Shown piece by piece: positions 1 through 6,473 of a DNA stretch of 8,729 nucleotides. The stretch is taken from the NCBI GenBank assembly GCA_017515945.1, contig JAFWDX010000341.1, positions 1-8,729 of the forward strand, in the 5' to 3' direction. Position 1 is the first letter of the stretch, and each line of letters starts with the position of its first letter. Made by a program: the position numbers and the translations under genes. This DNA is from Blautia sp. (GTDB lineage Bacteria > Bacillota > Clostridia > Lachnospirales > Lachnospiraceae). A model generated the notes under the pieces. That model had not been told where the DNA came from. It ran no database searches and saw only the letters and a program-made list of their open reading frames with translations.

Positions 1-1062
1 GCGCAGGCCGGCGATATCCGCAATGATCCCCACGAGCCACGGAAAGATGATCCCGCCGATTCCGCCGAATGCAAGGATGACGCCGACGCTGGCGGAGCTT
101 GTCATTTCTCCGACGCTGGCCACAGCGAGGGGATAGACCCCGGCCAGCGAAAACGAAAGCAGTCCCAGCACGATCAGCGCGGGAACCGCGGAGTGCATCT
201 GCAGGAGGACGAGGTACATCCCCGTCAGACCTGCGCCCATGACAGACAGCGCCTTGAAGGTCTTTACATTCTTAAAAGCGAAGGCCAACAGAAGCCGCGC
301 GATCAACGACATCGTCCACTGCACGGTCACGGTATAAGCCGCTGCCGGTCCGCTCAGGATCTGTTCGCTCTTATAATAAGTAACGACCCAGCCGTTCACG
401 GTATACTCAGCGGCGTTCTGACAGAAAAGCAGCATGGCCAGAGTCCAGAACGTCGGATTTTTCAGAAAGGAATAATCAGTTTTCCTGCCGGCGCCTGCGG
501 CCCCCGAAGCTTTGCCGGGAATGCGGGCGTAAAGAAAGGTCAGCCAGACACCCAACCCCAGTATGCTTACGCCTGCCATCGGCAGATGGGGGTTCTTTTT
601 CTGCAGAAAAGAGAGCAGGAAGGGGCAAAGGAGCGCACCCAGGGAAAACCAGGCGTTCATCAGGCTCATCGCGCTCTGCCTATCCGGCGCATTGTTTCCG
701 ACGAGGAGCGTGCATTTGTTTGCCGTGCAGCCCTTGCCGATCCCGGCCAGGAGAAATGCCGCCAGCAGCAAGATCGGATTGCCGGTCAGACACATCAGCA
801 GGTATCCGAGGAAGTATCCGCCCGTGAGGAGCAGCGTCGTCGCCCTTTCGCCCATATATGCTGGAAGCATGCCGGAGGCAAGCAGAGCCGCCATGTTTCC
901 GATGCTCATCGCGGAGATCAGCGTGCCGGACAGACTGAAGCTGAATTGATACAGATCCCGCAGAATGCTGACCACGATTCCTGCGGAGATCGCGCAGAAG
1001 CCGCTCAGGAAGAAAGCCGTCATTCCTGCGCGATATTTTCTGGTATCCTGATTATTGTTCAA
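1..1062 (-). CDS. MFS transporter, C-terminus cut by window edge
   Basis: This open frame of 354 codons runs leftward off the window without a stop, so the C-terminal part is missing. The translation is strongly hydrophobic and organised as repeated membrane helices. The first starts near residue 13 (MTAFFLSGFCAISAGIVVSI). A basic/polar linker near residues 188-200 (GKASGAAGAGRKTDY) fits the central cytoplasmic loop between two six-helix halves. The family is proton-coupled or facilitated transport of small solutes across the inner membrane; the substrate cannot be read from sequence, but a sugar or sugar acid fits the neighbours. There is no upstream ATG. I chose TTG at 1062, preceded by AGAAAGG 11 nt upstream. 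GTG at 1071 lies too close to that site, and the first ATG (1023) has a poor site and would clip the first helix. It is divergent from the TRAP genes and may share their control region. Family call is firm; exact start and substrate are not. Confidence 0.8.
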   Translation of the reverse strand, partial: MNNNQDTRKYRAGMTAFFLSGFCAISAGIVVSILRDLYQFSFSLSGTLISAMSIGNMAALLASGMLPAYMGERATTLLLTGGYFLGYLLMCLTGNPILLLAAFLLAGIGKGCTANKCTLLVGNNAPDRQSAMSLMNAWFSLGALLCPFLLSFLQKKNPHLPMAGVSILGLGVWLTFLYARIPGKASGAAGAGRKTDYSFLKNPTFWTLAMLLFCQNAAEYTVNGWVVTYYKSEQILSGPAAAYTVTVQWTMSLIARLLLAFAFKNVKTFKALSVMGAGLTGMYLVLLQMHSAVPALIVLGLLSFSLAGVYPLAVASVGEMTSSASVGVILAFGGIGGIIFPWLVGIIADIAGLR

Positions 1063-1087
1063 TGAAGTCACAACCTTTCTATATAAT

Positions 1088-1309
1088 GTTTTACTTCTCA
1101 TCTGCACATGCGATCATCTATCCATCCACATATGGTAATTTTTCACTCATCTGTATAAGGTGATCCCCTGCCCGTCTGACTATTTGATCATTTGCCCAAT
1201 GGTATTGAAATTATCTGCCTGTCGGTATACTAATGTTTTATTCAAGTATATGTATATGATGATTATTTTCCATCCATATATGGTGATTATTTGCCCATGC
1301 CAGTATAGC
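1088..1309. repeat. Array of about nine degenerate ~24-bp direct repeats in the divergent intergenic region
   Basis: Read on the plus strand, units begin near 1088, 1112, 1136, 1161, 1185, 1208, 1231, 1261 and 1284. They approximate the pattern TGATTATTTGCCCAT, a 2-4 nt gap, then GTATA. The clearest units are 1112 (GATCATCTATCCATCC), 1185 (TGATCATTTGCCCA), 1261 (GATTATTTTCCATCC) and 1284 (TGATTATTTGCCCAT). The segments CCATCCACATATGGT (1122-1136) and CCATCCATATATGGT (1270-1284) match at 14 of 15 positions. Spacing varies from about 22 to 30 nt, and there are no unique spacers between units. The array fills most of the gap between the divergent MFS and TRAP genes, so a multi-site operator for a shared regulator is plausible. 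A decayed minisatellite is the alternative. Confidence 0.6.
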
Positions 1310-1385
1310 AGATGAATCGGCCAACGGCAATTTCAAATAAAGAGTTTCTTATCTTATTGTTTTTTTTAGAAGAATGTGATAGAAT

Positions 1386-1391
1386 TATAAT
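1386..1391 (+). promoter_or_regulatory. Candidate -10 box of the dctP promoter
   Basis: A perfect TATAAT lies 64 nt upstream of the dctP start in an AT-rich stretch. No good -35 hexamer sits at 17 nt: the T-tract at 1360-1367 offers only TTTTTT-like matches, and TTGTTT at 1357-1362 is too far (23 nt). A weak -35 would suit an activator-dependent promoter, in line with the repeat array just upstream. Start site predicted near 1398; not proven. Confidence 0.4.
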
Positions 1392-1402
1392 AAGCGCAAA
1401 GC

Positions 1403-1419
1403 ATCATGTTGATCATGAT
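1403..1419. promoter_or_regulatory. Dyad ATCATG-N5-CATGAT, candidate operator
   Basis: Perfect 6-bp inverted arms (1403-1408 and 1414-1419) are separated by TTGAT. The 17-bp dyad begins about 11 bp after the TATAAT box, so it would overlap or just follow the predicted transcription start, where repressors commonly bind. It matches no operator I can name with confidence, and a 6-bp dyad can arise by chance in AT-rich DNA. Confidence 0.3.
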
Positions 1420-1455
1420 CGAAACACGTTAATACTATTCAGGAGGACATGTACA

Positions 1456-2481
1456 ATGAAGAAAAAAACACTGCGCGTTTTAGGAGTAGCGGTTGCCACC
1501 ATGCTGTCAGTCAGCGCTTTCTCAGGCGTTGCGATGGCTGAGGAAGTCCCGGATGCTTCCGGCGATCCCGCCGTCACACTGGTCTACGCAGAGGTTAACC
1601 CGCTCGACACCACAGTCGTCGGCCAGGTTGCCACACATTTCGCAGAGAGAGTCAATGAGCTCTCCGGCGGCACGGTTACGATCGATGTCCAGGGCGGCGG
1701 CGTTCTCGGTGCTGAGGGCGACTTCTGTGACAACATGATCGGCGGAGTCGGCACCATCGACATGGCCCGTCTTTCCGTTTCCACTCTGACCGGCTACGGC
1801 GTTCTGAAATCCGCACTTCTCTGCCTGCCGTTCACCTTCACCAGCCGTGATCATTTCTGGAACTTCGCAGCCAGCGACCTCGCTCAGGAGTTCCTGGATG
1901 AGCCCTTTGAGGATGGTCTCGGTCTGCATGGCCTCTTCCTCGGCGAGGAAGGCTTCCGCCACATCTTCACAAACAAAGAGGTCTCCGGACTGGATGATCT
2001 GCAGGGCATGAAGATCCGTGTTTCCACCGATCCCACCATGGTCGGCATGATCAACGCCTTCGGCGCCAACGCAACAGTCGTTGCCTACGGCGAACTGTAT
2101 CAGTCCCTGCAGTCCGGCGTTGTTGACGGTGCTGAGAACCCTGTAGGCAACTACATGGCCAACTCTTTCTACGAGGTTGCTCCGTATCTGTTACTTGACG
2201 GACATCAGCTGGGTGTCATCGAGCTGGTCATCACCGACATGGCCTGGAACAAACTGACCGAGGCTCAGCAGGAGTGCATCAAGATCGCTGCCAAGGAATG
2301 CCAGGAGTACAACAAAAAGCTCTCCGAAAAGATTGAAGAGGATACTCTTGCAGAGCTCGGCGACAAGATCACCGTTATCGAAGTCGACAAAGCTGAATGG
2401 ATTGAAAAATGCAAAGACGTTATTGCAGAAGCTACCGCTGACTATGCGGATCTGTATCAGGCCATCGAGGATCTTCAGTGA
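1456..2481 (+). CDS. dctP: TRAP transporter substrate-binding protein, DctP family
   Basis: This 341-aa extracytoplasmic protein captures the solute and hands it to the DctQ-DctM membrane pair encoded downstream. Residues 1-28 form a signal peptide: basic MKKKTLR, a hydrophobic core, then AMA before EE, which fits signal peptidase I cleavage. There is no lipobox cysteine. The mature part has the family signature: GFRHIFTN (166-173), LQGMKIRVS (182-190) with R188 as the expected carboxylate-binding arginine, then GELYQSLQSGVVDGAENP (212-229). Those features point to an organic or sugar acid ligand. The frame stays open upstream to 1312, but AGGAGG at 1441-1446 lies 9 nt before the ATG at 1456 and the signal peptide starts there, so this start is secure. 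The stop is followed by a 231-bp gap with a hairpin, so dctP can be expressed above dctQM, as binding proteins usually are. Family firm; ligand (uronate or oligouronide) inferred from neighbours. Confidence 0.95.
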   Translation: MKKKTLRVLGVAVATMLSVSAFSGVAMAEEVPDASGDPAVTLVYAEVNPLDTTVVGQVATHFAERVNELSGGTVTIDVQGGGVLGAEGDFCDNMIGGVGTIDMARLSVSTLTGYGVLKSALLCLPFTFTSRDHFWNFAASDLAQEFLDEPFEDGLGLHGLFLGEEGFRHIFTNKEVSGLDDLQGMKIRVSTDPTMVGMINAFGANATVVAYGELYQSLQSGVVDGAENPVGNYMANSFYEVAPYLLLDGHQLGVIELVITDMAWNKLTEAQQECIKIAAKECQEYNKKLSEKIEEDTLAELGDKITVIEVDKAEWIEKCKDVIAEATADYADLYQAIEDLQ

Positions 2482-2532
2482 TTCCGATTATGTTCTGAAT
2501 ATACCAGAGAGTCTTAATATGTGAAATCAAAT

Positions 2533-2590
2533 CGTAACTTTAAAGGAGTTTGTGACTGACCAGTTACGGTTTCATGTATTTAAAACCTCT
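2533..2590 (-). repeat. Inverted fragment of the 7034-7231 repeat family
   Basis: Read on the minus strand, this stretch starts AGAGG, then GTAACTGGTCAGTCACAA, then CTCCTT and ends AGTTACG. The first arm of the element at 7034-7090 has the same blocks in the same order and nearly the same spacing: AGAGG, GTAACTGTTCAGTCACAA, CTCCTT, AGTTACG. Its own ends form a short dyad, CGTAACT (2533-2539) with AGTTACG (2562-2568). The inner hairpin and right arm of the full element are absent, so this is a partial or decayed copy in opposite orientation. It lies between dctP and dctQ. Confidence 0.65.
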
Positions 2591-2641
2591 GCATAATACC
2601 ACGCGGAAATCCGGATATATTCCTCATGTATCTGATCGCGA

Positions 2642-2650
2642 TGGTATAAT
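2642..2650 (+). promoter_or_regulatory. Extended -10 box upstream of dctQ
   Basis: TGGTATAAT is a full extended -10 (TGn plus TATAAT) with no convincing -35 element at the usual spacing, which is common for extended -10 promoters. The predicted start near 2657 falls only about 5 nt before the hairpin at 2662-2692. A transcript from here would therefore begin with that hairpin and carry dctQM and the downstream genes independently of dctP. Confidence 0.4.
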
Positions 2651-2661
2651 CATGCCAACAT

Positions 2662-2696
2662 GATGCAGGGAGAGTCCTTCTCTCCCTGCATCTTTT
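2662..2696 (+). terminator. 13-bp hairpin plus TTTT between dctP and dctQ
   Basis: GATGCAGGGAGAG (2662-2674) pairs perfectly with CTCTCCCTGCATC (2680-2692) around a 5-nt loop and is followed by TTTT. This has the form of an intrinsic terminator with a short T-tract, so partial rather than full termination is likely. It would lower dctQM transcription relative to dctP. Alternatively, it is a processing or stabilising hairpin at the 5' end of the dctQM message, since it sits just after an extended -10 box and 8 nt before the dctQ ribosome binding site. Confidence 0.65.
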
Positions 2697-2712
2697 AAAG
2701 AGGAGATAAAAA

Positions 2713-3261
2713 ATGAAAGCACTGAAGGTTTTCTATGACTGGATGTACAGGATCGTCCTGTTTATCTGCAAACTGCTCCTGATCGCGGATATCTGCGTTG
2801 TCAGCTTCGCGGTGCTCGGGCGCTATGTTCCCTTTATTCCCGATCCGACCTGGACCGAGGAGATCACCCTGACCCTTATGTCTTATATGGCCGTCCTTTC
2901 TGCCGCTCTGGCGATCCGCAGAGGCGCGCATATCCGTATGACCAGCTTTGACCGCTACCTGCCCAAAGCGCTGGTTGACATTCTGGACATCCTGGCTGAC
3001 ATCGGTGTCCTGATCCTGGCTGTCATCATGATCGTCGTCGGCTGGCAGTATGCCAACGGCATCGGATCCAAGGGCTTTTATCCCAGCCTTCCCTGGCTGA
3101 GCAAAAAGTACATGTATCTGCCGATCCCCATCGCAGGTATCGCGATGCTTATTTTCGAATTGGAGTCACTGTTTAACAACATTCTGAAGTTCCAGGGTAA
3201 AGAGCAGCTCGTCAAGAAAGATGAGAGCCTCGAGGAACAGGCGACGAAGGGAGGAAACTGA
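2713..3261 (+). CDS. dctQ: TRAP transporter small membrane subunit, DctQ family
   Basis: This 182-aa integral membrane protein pairs with DctM in the TRAP permease. Four hydrophobic segments are visible at roughly residues 14-36, 51-68, 87-110 and 134-153, the usual DctQ topology. Family landmarks are GRYV (36-39) after helix 1, W47 with EE (49-50) leading into helix 2, and RRGAHIRM (69-76) after helix 2. The C-terminus (160-182) is a charged cytoplasmic tail. AGGAG at 2701-2705 precedes the ATG by 7 nt. The dctM start lies 2 nt after the dctQ stop, with the dctM ribosome binding site inside the end of dctQ, so the two are translationally coupled. Length and topology are normal for the family. 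Confidence 0.92.
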   Translation: MKALKVFYDWMYRIVLFICKLLLIADICVVSFAVLGRYVPFIPDPTWTEEITLTLMSYMAVLSAALAIRRGAHIRMTSFDRYLPKALVDILDILADIGVLILAVIMIVVGWQYANGIGSKGFYPSLPWLSKKYMYLPIPIAGIAMLIFELESLFNNILKFQGKEQLVKKDESLEEQATKGGN

Positions 3262-3263
3262 GT

Positions 3264-4556
3264 ATGAATGCGAGTCTTGCGATTTTTGCCCTTCTGGGCG
3301 GGTTTCTGATCCTGGTTCTGTTACGTTTCCCCATCGCTTACGCAGTCGCTCTTGCCTCCATCCTCTGCATGAAGATCTACGGCATGAATCTGGCTTCCCT
3401 CTGCCAGCTTATGGTTAAGGGCATCAGCTCCTTCTCTCTGATGGCCGTCCCGTTCTTCATCACCATGGGATGCCTGATGGGCAGCGGCGGTATTTCCGAG
3501 AAGCTCATCGACCTGGCCAATTCACTGGTCGGCTGGATGACCGGCGGTATGGCCATGGTTAACATCGTGGCGTCCTATTTCTTCGGCGGCATCTCCGGCT
3601 CCGCGGCAGCGGATACGGCCTCCCTCGGCTCCATTCTGATCCCCATGATGGAGGATCAGGGCTATGACAGAGATTTCTCCACAGCCGTTACCATTACCTC
3701 CTCCTGTGAGGGCCTGCTGGTTCCTCCCAGCCACAACATGGTCATTTATGCCACCACAGCCGGCAGTCTTTCCGTAGGAAGCCTCTTCCTGGCAGGTTAT
3801 GTTCCCGGAGCGCTTCTGGCCGGCTCCCTGATGATCGGTTCCTACATTATTTCCAAAAAGCGCAAATACCCGAAGGGTGACAAATTCAGCCTGAAAGTAT
3901 TCCTGAAACAGCTGAGTGTATCCTTCTGGGCACTGGCCGCCATCTTCATCGTCGTCATCGGCGTTATCGGCGGTGTTTTCACTGCCACAGAGTCCGCTGC
4001 CATCGCAGTCATCTACAGTCTGATCGTCAGCGTATTCATTTACAAAGGTCTTGACTGGAAGGGTGTATGGCGTGTCCTGGGCGACTGCGTGGATACACTT
4101 TCCATCGTGCTGATCCTGATCTCCACATCCGCAGTTTTCGGCAACTGCCTGACACTGCTGCATGTGCCGGATATGGCTGCCAAAGCGATCACCTCCGTCA
4201 GCAGCAATCCCGTCGTGATCGCCCTGCTGCTCAACCTGATCCTGCTGGTTCTCGGCTGCATCATGGACATGGCCCCGATCATCCTGATCGCGACCCCGAT
4301 CCTGCTGCCGATCGCTGTTTCCATCGGTATCGATCCGATCCAGTTCGGTATCATGGTCATCCTGAACTGTGGTATCGGCCTGCTGACTCCTCCTGTCGGC
4401 AGCGTGCTGTTCATCGGCTCCGCCGTGGCCAAGCTGCCCATGGAAAAAGTCGTCAAAGCGACTCTTCCATTCTATTTGTGCATGATCATTTCACTGCTGC
4501 TGATCACCTTTATCCCGGAGATCAGCCTGTGGCTGCCGAACCTGTTAATGAAATAA
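3264..4556 (+). CDS. dctM: TRAP transporter large membrane subunit, DctM family
   Basis: This 430-aa protein is the ion-coupled translocation channel of the TRAP importer, normally driven by a sodium gradient. About 11-12 hydrophobic helices span the whole length. Family motifs appear in order: GGISGSAAADTASLGSILIP (108-127), LLVPPSHNMV (151-160), GGVFTATESAA (236-246), MDMAPIILIATPILLPIA (334-351) and GLLTPPVGSVLF (372-383). The polar GSAAADTAS and TPPVG segments correspond to the re-entrant hairpin tips that form the transport site in the family. The protein is full length and intact. GGAGG near 3250-3254, within the end of dctQ, drives the ATG. The next gene follows after 37 bp with no terminator, so co-transcription with the cyclase-family gene is expected. 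The transported solute is not determined by this subunit alone. Confidence 0.95.
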   Translation: MNASLAIFALLGGFLILVLLRFPIAYAVALASILCMKIYGMNLASLCQLMVKGISSFSLMAVPFFITMGCLMGSGGISEKLIDLANSLVGWMTGGMAMVNIVASYFFGGISGSAAADTASLGSILIPMMEDQGYDRDFSTAVTITSSCEGLLVPPSHNMVIYATTAGSLSVGSLFLAGYVPGALLAGSLMIGSYIISKKRKYPKGDKFSLKVFLKQLSVSFWALAAIFIVVIGVIGGVFTATESAAIAVIYSLIVSVFIYKGLDWKGVWRVLGDCVDTLSIVLILISTSAVFGNCLTLLHVPDMAAKAITSVSSNPVVIALLLNLILLVLGCIMDMAPIILIATPILLPIAVSIGIDPIQFGIMVILNCGIGLLTPPVGSVLFIGSAVAKLPMEKVVKATLPFYLCMIISLLLITFIPEISLWLPNLLMK

Positions 4557-4593
4557 ATAACACTTTATTGTATTTCCAAAAGGAGGTGCATTT

Positions 4594-5283
4594 ATGCAGA
4601 CAGTATATGATTTCGGTAACGGCATGAGACTGGTGGACCTGTCCAAGCTGGTAGATCCGGCTACAGAGACCCGTCGCTGCAAACTGGACCGCTTCAATAC
4701 CGGCGGCCCCATCCCTGATTTTCACACAAACTTTGATATCATGAGCCATCTCGGCACCCATGCCGAATGCCCTTATCATCATGACGACAACTGGCCTGAT
4801 GTGACCAGCGTTCCCCTGACCACCTTTGTAGGACGCGGCGTATATGTGGATTTCAAAGAGACCTGCGCGCCCAACAGCCACATCACCGCGGCGGATCTCG
4901 ACAGAGAGGCCGGCAAGGTACGCGAGGGCGACATCGTCATCATCGATTCCTCCTATAAGCTGAACCCCTTCACCAAGGACACCAATACCGAAAAGGACAA
5001 GAGGCTTTTCGTAAACGGCGAGACCGCCGAATGGTTCAAGGCAAAAAAGGTTAAAGCTGTCGGCTTTGGAGACGGCGTATCCATCGAAAACTGCAACGAG
5101 GATGTAAAGCCCTTCCATGACATTCTGCTGGCCGAAAACATCGTTTTCATCGAAGTGCTCAAGAATCTGGAGTGCCTTACAAAGGATGTGTTCTTCATGT
5201 CCTTCTCTCCGCTGCCGATCAAGGGACTTGATTCCAGTCCTGTGCGGGCTTACGCGATCGAAGGCATCGCAGAGTTTTCCTGA
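4594..5283 (+). CDS. Cyclase-family metal-dependent hydrolase (kynurenine formamidase-like fold)
   Basis: This 229-aa cytoplasmic protein belongs to the cyclase / kynurenine formamidase / isatin hydrolase family, whose members hydrolyse amides or cyclic amides using divalent metals. The signature HxGTHxDxPxH appears at 52-62 as HLGTHAECPYH, with E58 in place of the usual Asp. H52, H56 and H62 are present. The second conserved block appears as FHDILLAENIVFIEVLKNLE (174-193), supplying H175 and E187. GDIVIIDSS (112-120) and AVGFGDGVSIE (155-165) are typical core strands. A strong AGGAGGTG at 4581-4588 sits 5 nt before the ATG. It is the fourth gene of the TRAP run. In this setting it may open a lactone or cyclic form of an imported sugar acid or cleave an ester or amide from it; that is inference. 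Family call is firm, substrate unknown. Confidence 0.85.
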   Translation: MQTVYDFGNGMRLVDLSKLVDPATETRRCKLDRFNTGGPIPDFHTNFDIMSHLGTHAECPYHHDDNWPDVTSVPLTTFVGRGVYVDFKETCAPNSHITAADLDREAGKVREGDIVIIDSSYKLNPFTKDTNTEKDKRLFVNGETAEWFKAKKVKAVGFGDGVSIENCNEDVKPFHDILLAENIVFIEVLKNLECLTKDVFFMSFSPLPIKGLDSSPVRAYAIEGIAEFS

Positions 5284-5309
5284 TCCCCCGCTACAGCGTG
5301 TACACATCG

Positions 5310-5334
5310 GGAGTCAGCCGTCACGGCTGGCTCC
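5310..5334 (+). terminator. 11-bp hairpin after the cyclase gene, weak T-tract
   Basis: GGAGTCAGCCG (5310-5320) pairs with CGGCTGGCTCC (5324-5334) around loop TCA, with one G-T wobble. It lies 27 nt after the stop codon. The following bases (TGTGAATTTCT) lack a T-run, so intrinsic termination would be weak. It may serve as a 3'-end stabiliser or partial terminator, with transcription continuing into the reductase gene. Confidence 0.4.
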
Positions 5335-5377
5335 TGTGAATTTCTGAGAGCGGATATACACTTGTGATAAATGAAAA

Positions 5378-5485
5378 CAGAGGCGCTGAATACGTGACCA
5401 TGGCTGTTCGACTTTGACCCTTCGTCCCTCGCAGTAAATGCGAGGGGCTGACTGAACAGTCGGTTTCCACGTATTCAGACCTCTG
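5378..5485 (+). repeat. Structured intergenic repeat element, short copy (A)
   Basis: This 108-bp element is bounded by inverted ends: CAGAGGCGCTGAATACGTG (5378-5396) against CACGTATTCAGACCTCTG (5468-5485), matching except near the CG/A junction. Inside it, CTGTTC (5404-5409) can pair with GAACAG (5454-5459). The core holds a 10-bp stem, GTCCCTCGCA (5424-5433) with TGCGAGGGGC (5439-5448), around loop GTAAA. The same core, loop and trailing GCTGACTGAACAGT recur at 7159-7196 in the same orientation. No gene or target-site duplication is visible. The nested hairpins suggest a MITE-like or REP-like element, or a structured RNA in the intercistronic leader. Confidence 0.7.
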
Positions 5486-5496
5486 ATCCAGCTGAA

Positions 5497-5532
5497 CAGT
5501 TGCATACAATTGAGCAGTTGCACACAATTCAG
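5497..5532 (+). repeat. Two tandem 18-bp direct repeats ahead of the reductase gene
   Basis: CAGTTGCATACAATTGAG (5497-5514) is followed directly by CAGTTGCACACAATTCAG (5515-5532); the copies differ at two positions. The first copy is preceded by CTGAA, so CTGAACAGTT here echoes the right arm of the element at 5378-5485. The pair ends inside the AGGAAGGA ribosome binding region (5531-5538). It could be a regulator site or a small duplication. Confidence 0.7.
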
Positions 5533-5549
5533 GAAGGAACCTTGCAGAT

Positions 5550-6467
5550 ATGAAAATAGCAGTCATCGGGGCAGGCGCCATGGGCTCCATCTACGGAGGT
5601 CACCTGTCCCTGCAGAATGAAGTTTATATGATCGATACGAATCCGGAAACGGTCCGCATCATCAATGAAAATGGAATAAAGCTGGAAGAAAACGGAGAAG
5701 AGCATATCTATCGTCCAAAAGCTGCAACAGATACCACGGGGCTTCCGGAAATGGATCTGATCATTCTGTTTGTAAAGGCTCTCTTTTCCCGTCCGGCCCT
5801 GGCAGGAAACCGCGGCCTGATCGGGGATAACACCTATATCCTGACCCTGCAGAACGGCTCCGGCCATGAGCACATCCTGGAGGAATTTGTTCCTGTGCAG
5901 CGTGTGATCATCGGCACGACGGAGGACCAGGGTACCGTACTGGGCACCGCGCATATCCGTCACGGCGGAACGGGCGGCACAAACATCGGCATGCTCTGTC
6001 CCGATGAGGAAGGCATGCTGCCGAAGCTGAAAGAAACGCTGGATCTGTGCGGATTTAAGGGAAAGATCCACGAAAACATCCAGCAGCTCATCTGGAACAA
6101 GCTGTTTGTCAATGTGGCGCTCAGCGCGGTCACGGCTGTTCTGAACGTAAAGATGGGCTTTATCGCAGAGGATCCCCACGCCATGGCCATGTCAAGCCAG
6201 CTGCTGCACGAGGCCGTGGAGGTGGCACACGCCATGGGTCTGGAGGCTGACGAGGAGCATCTCCTCCAGGAGATCAAAGAAACCTCGCAGCGGGTACCCG
6301 AGGGTATCACCTCCATCTGCGCGGATCTTTCCAAGGGCCGTAAGACAGAGGTCGACACGATCAGCGGCTCTGTCGTGCTGGCCGCCCACAAGGTCGGCGT
6401 ACCGGTTCCCGCTCATGAGTTCCTTGTGAATATGGTCCATGCCATGGAAGATCGGCAGAAAGGATGA
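5550..6467 (+). CDS. 2-dehydropantoate 2-reductase (ApbA/PanE) family oxidoreductase
   Basis: This 305-aa cytoplasmic enzyme has the PanE-type two-domain layout. An N-terminal NAD(P)-binding Rossmann fold opens with MKIAVIGAGAMGS (GxGxxG at 8-13). TLQNGSG (99-105) closes the nucleotide domain. The helical C-terminal domain carries IWNKLFVN (181-188) with the expected catalytic K184 and N188, and DLSKGRKTEVD (259-269) with E267 at the conserved glutamate position. The family reduces 2-keto acids with a branched or hydroxylated side chain. True ketopantoate reduction is one option, but the operon setting suggests a keto-acid product of sugar-acid breakdown. AGGAAGGA (5531-5538) lies 11 nt upstream of the ATG. 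The stop is 6 nt before the next start, so the pair is coupled. A 266-bp gap with repeats separates it from the cyclase gene. Family firm, substrate inferred, so no symbol is given. Confidence 0.88.
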   Translation: MKIAVIGAGAMGSIYGGHLSLQNEVYMIDTNPETVRIINENGIKLEENGEEHIYRPKAATDTTGLPEMDLIILFVKALFSRPALAGNRGLIGDNTYILTLQNGSGHEHILEEFVPVQRVIIGTTEDQGTVLGTAHIRHGGTGGTNIGMLCPDEEGMLPKLKETLDLCGFKGKIHENIQQLIWNKLFVNVALSAVTAVLNVKMGFIAEDPHAMAMSSQLLHEAVEVAHAMGLEADEEHLLQEIKETSQRVPEGITSICADLSKGRKTEVDTISGSVVLAAHKVGVPVPAHEFLVNMVHAMEDRQKG

Positions 6468-6473
6468 TTCATC

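Noticed and set aside
193..1065. A 290-codon plus-strand open frame
   Set aside because: It is antisense to the MFS gene. Its translation is rich in Q, R and H with no domain pattern, while the minus strand gives clean membrane helices.
1088..1309. A CRISPR array
   Set aside because: The units are degenerate, directly adjacent and have no unique spacers; no cas genes are present.
1312..1455. A longer N-terminus for dctP starting at 1312
   Set aside because: The extra 48 residues are non-coding-like and would bury the signal peptide. The AGGAGG site and MKKKTLR start at 1456 fit far better.
4522..5307. A 261-codon minus-strand open frame
   Set aside because: Antisense to the cyclase-family gene and the end of dctM, with no recognisable motif and no ribosome binding site in context.
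5529..6179. A 216-codon minus-strand open frame
   Set aside because: Antisense to the reductase gene, whose GxGxxG, WNK and GRxTE motifs establish the plus-strand reading.
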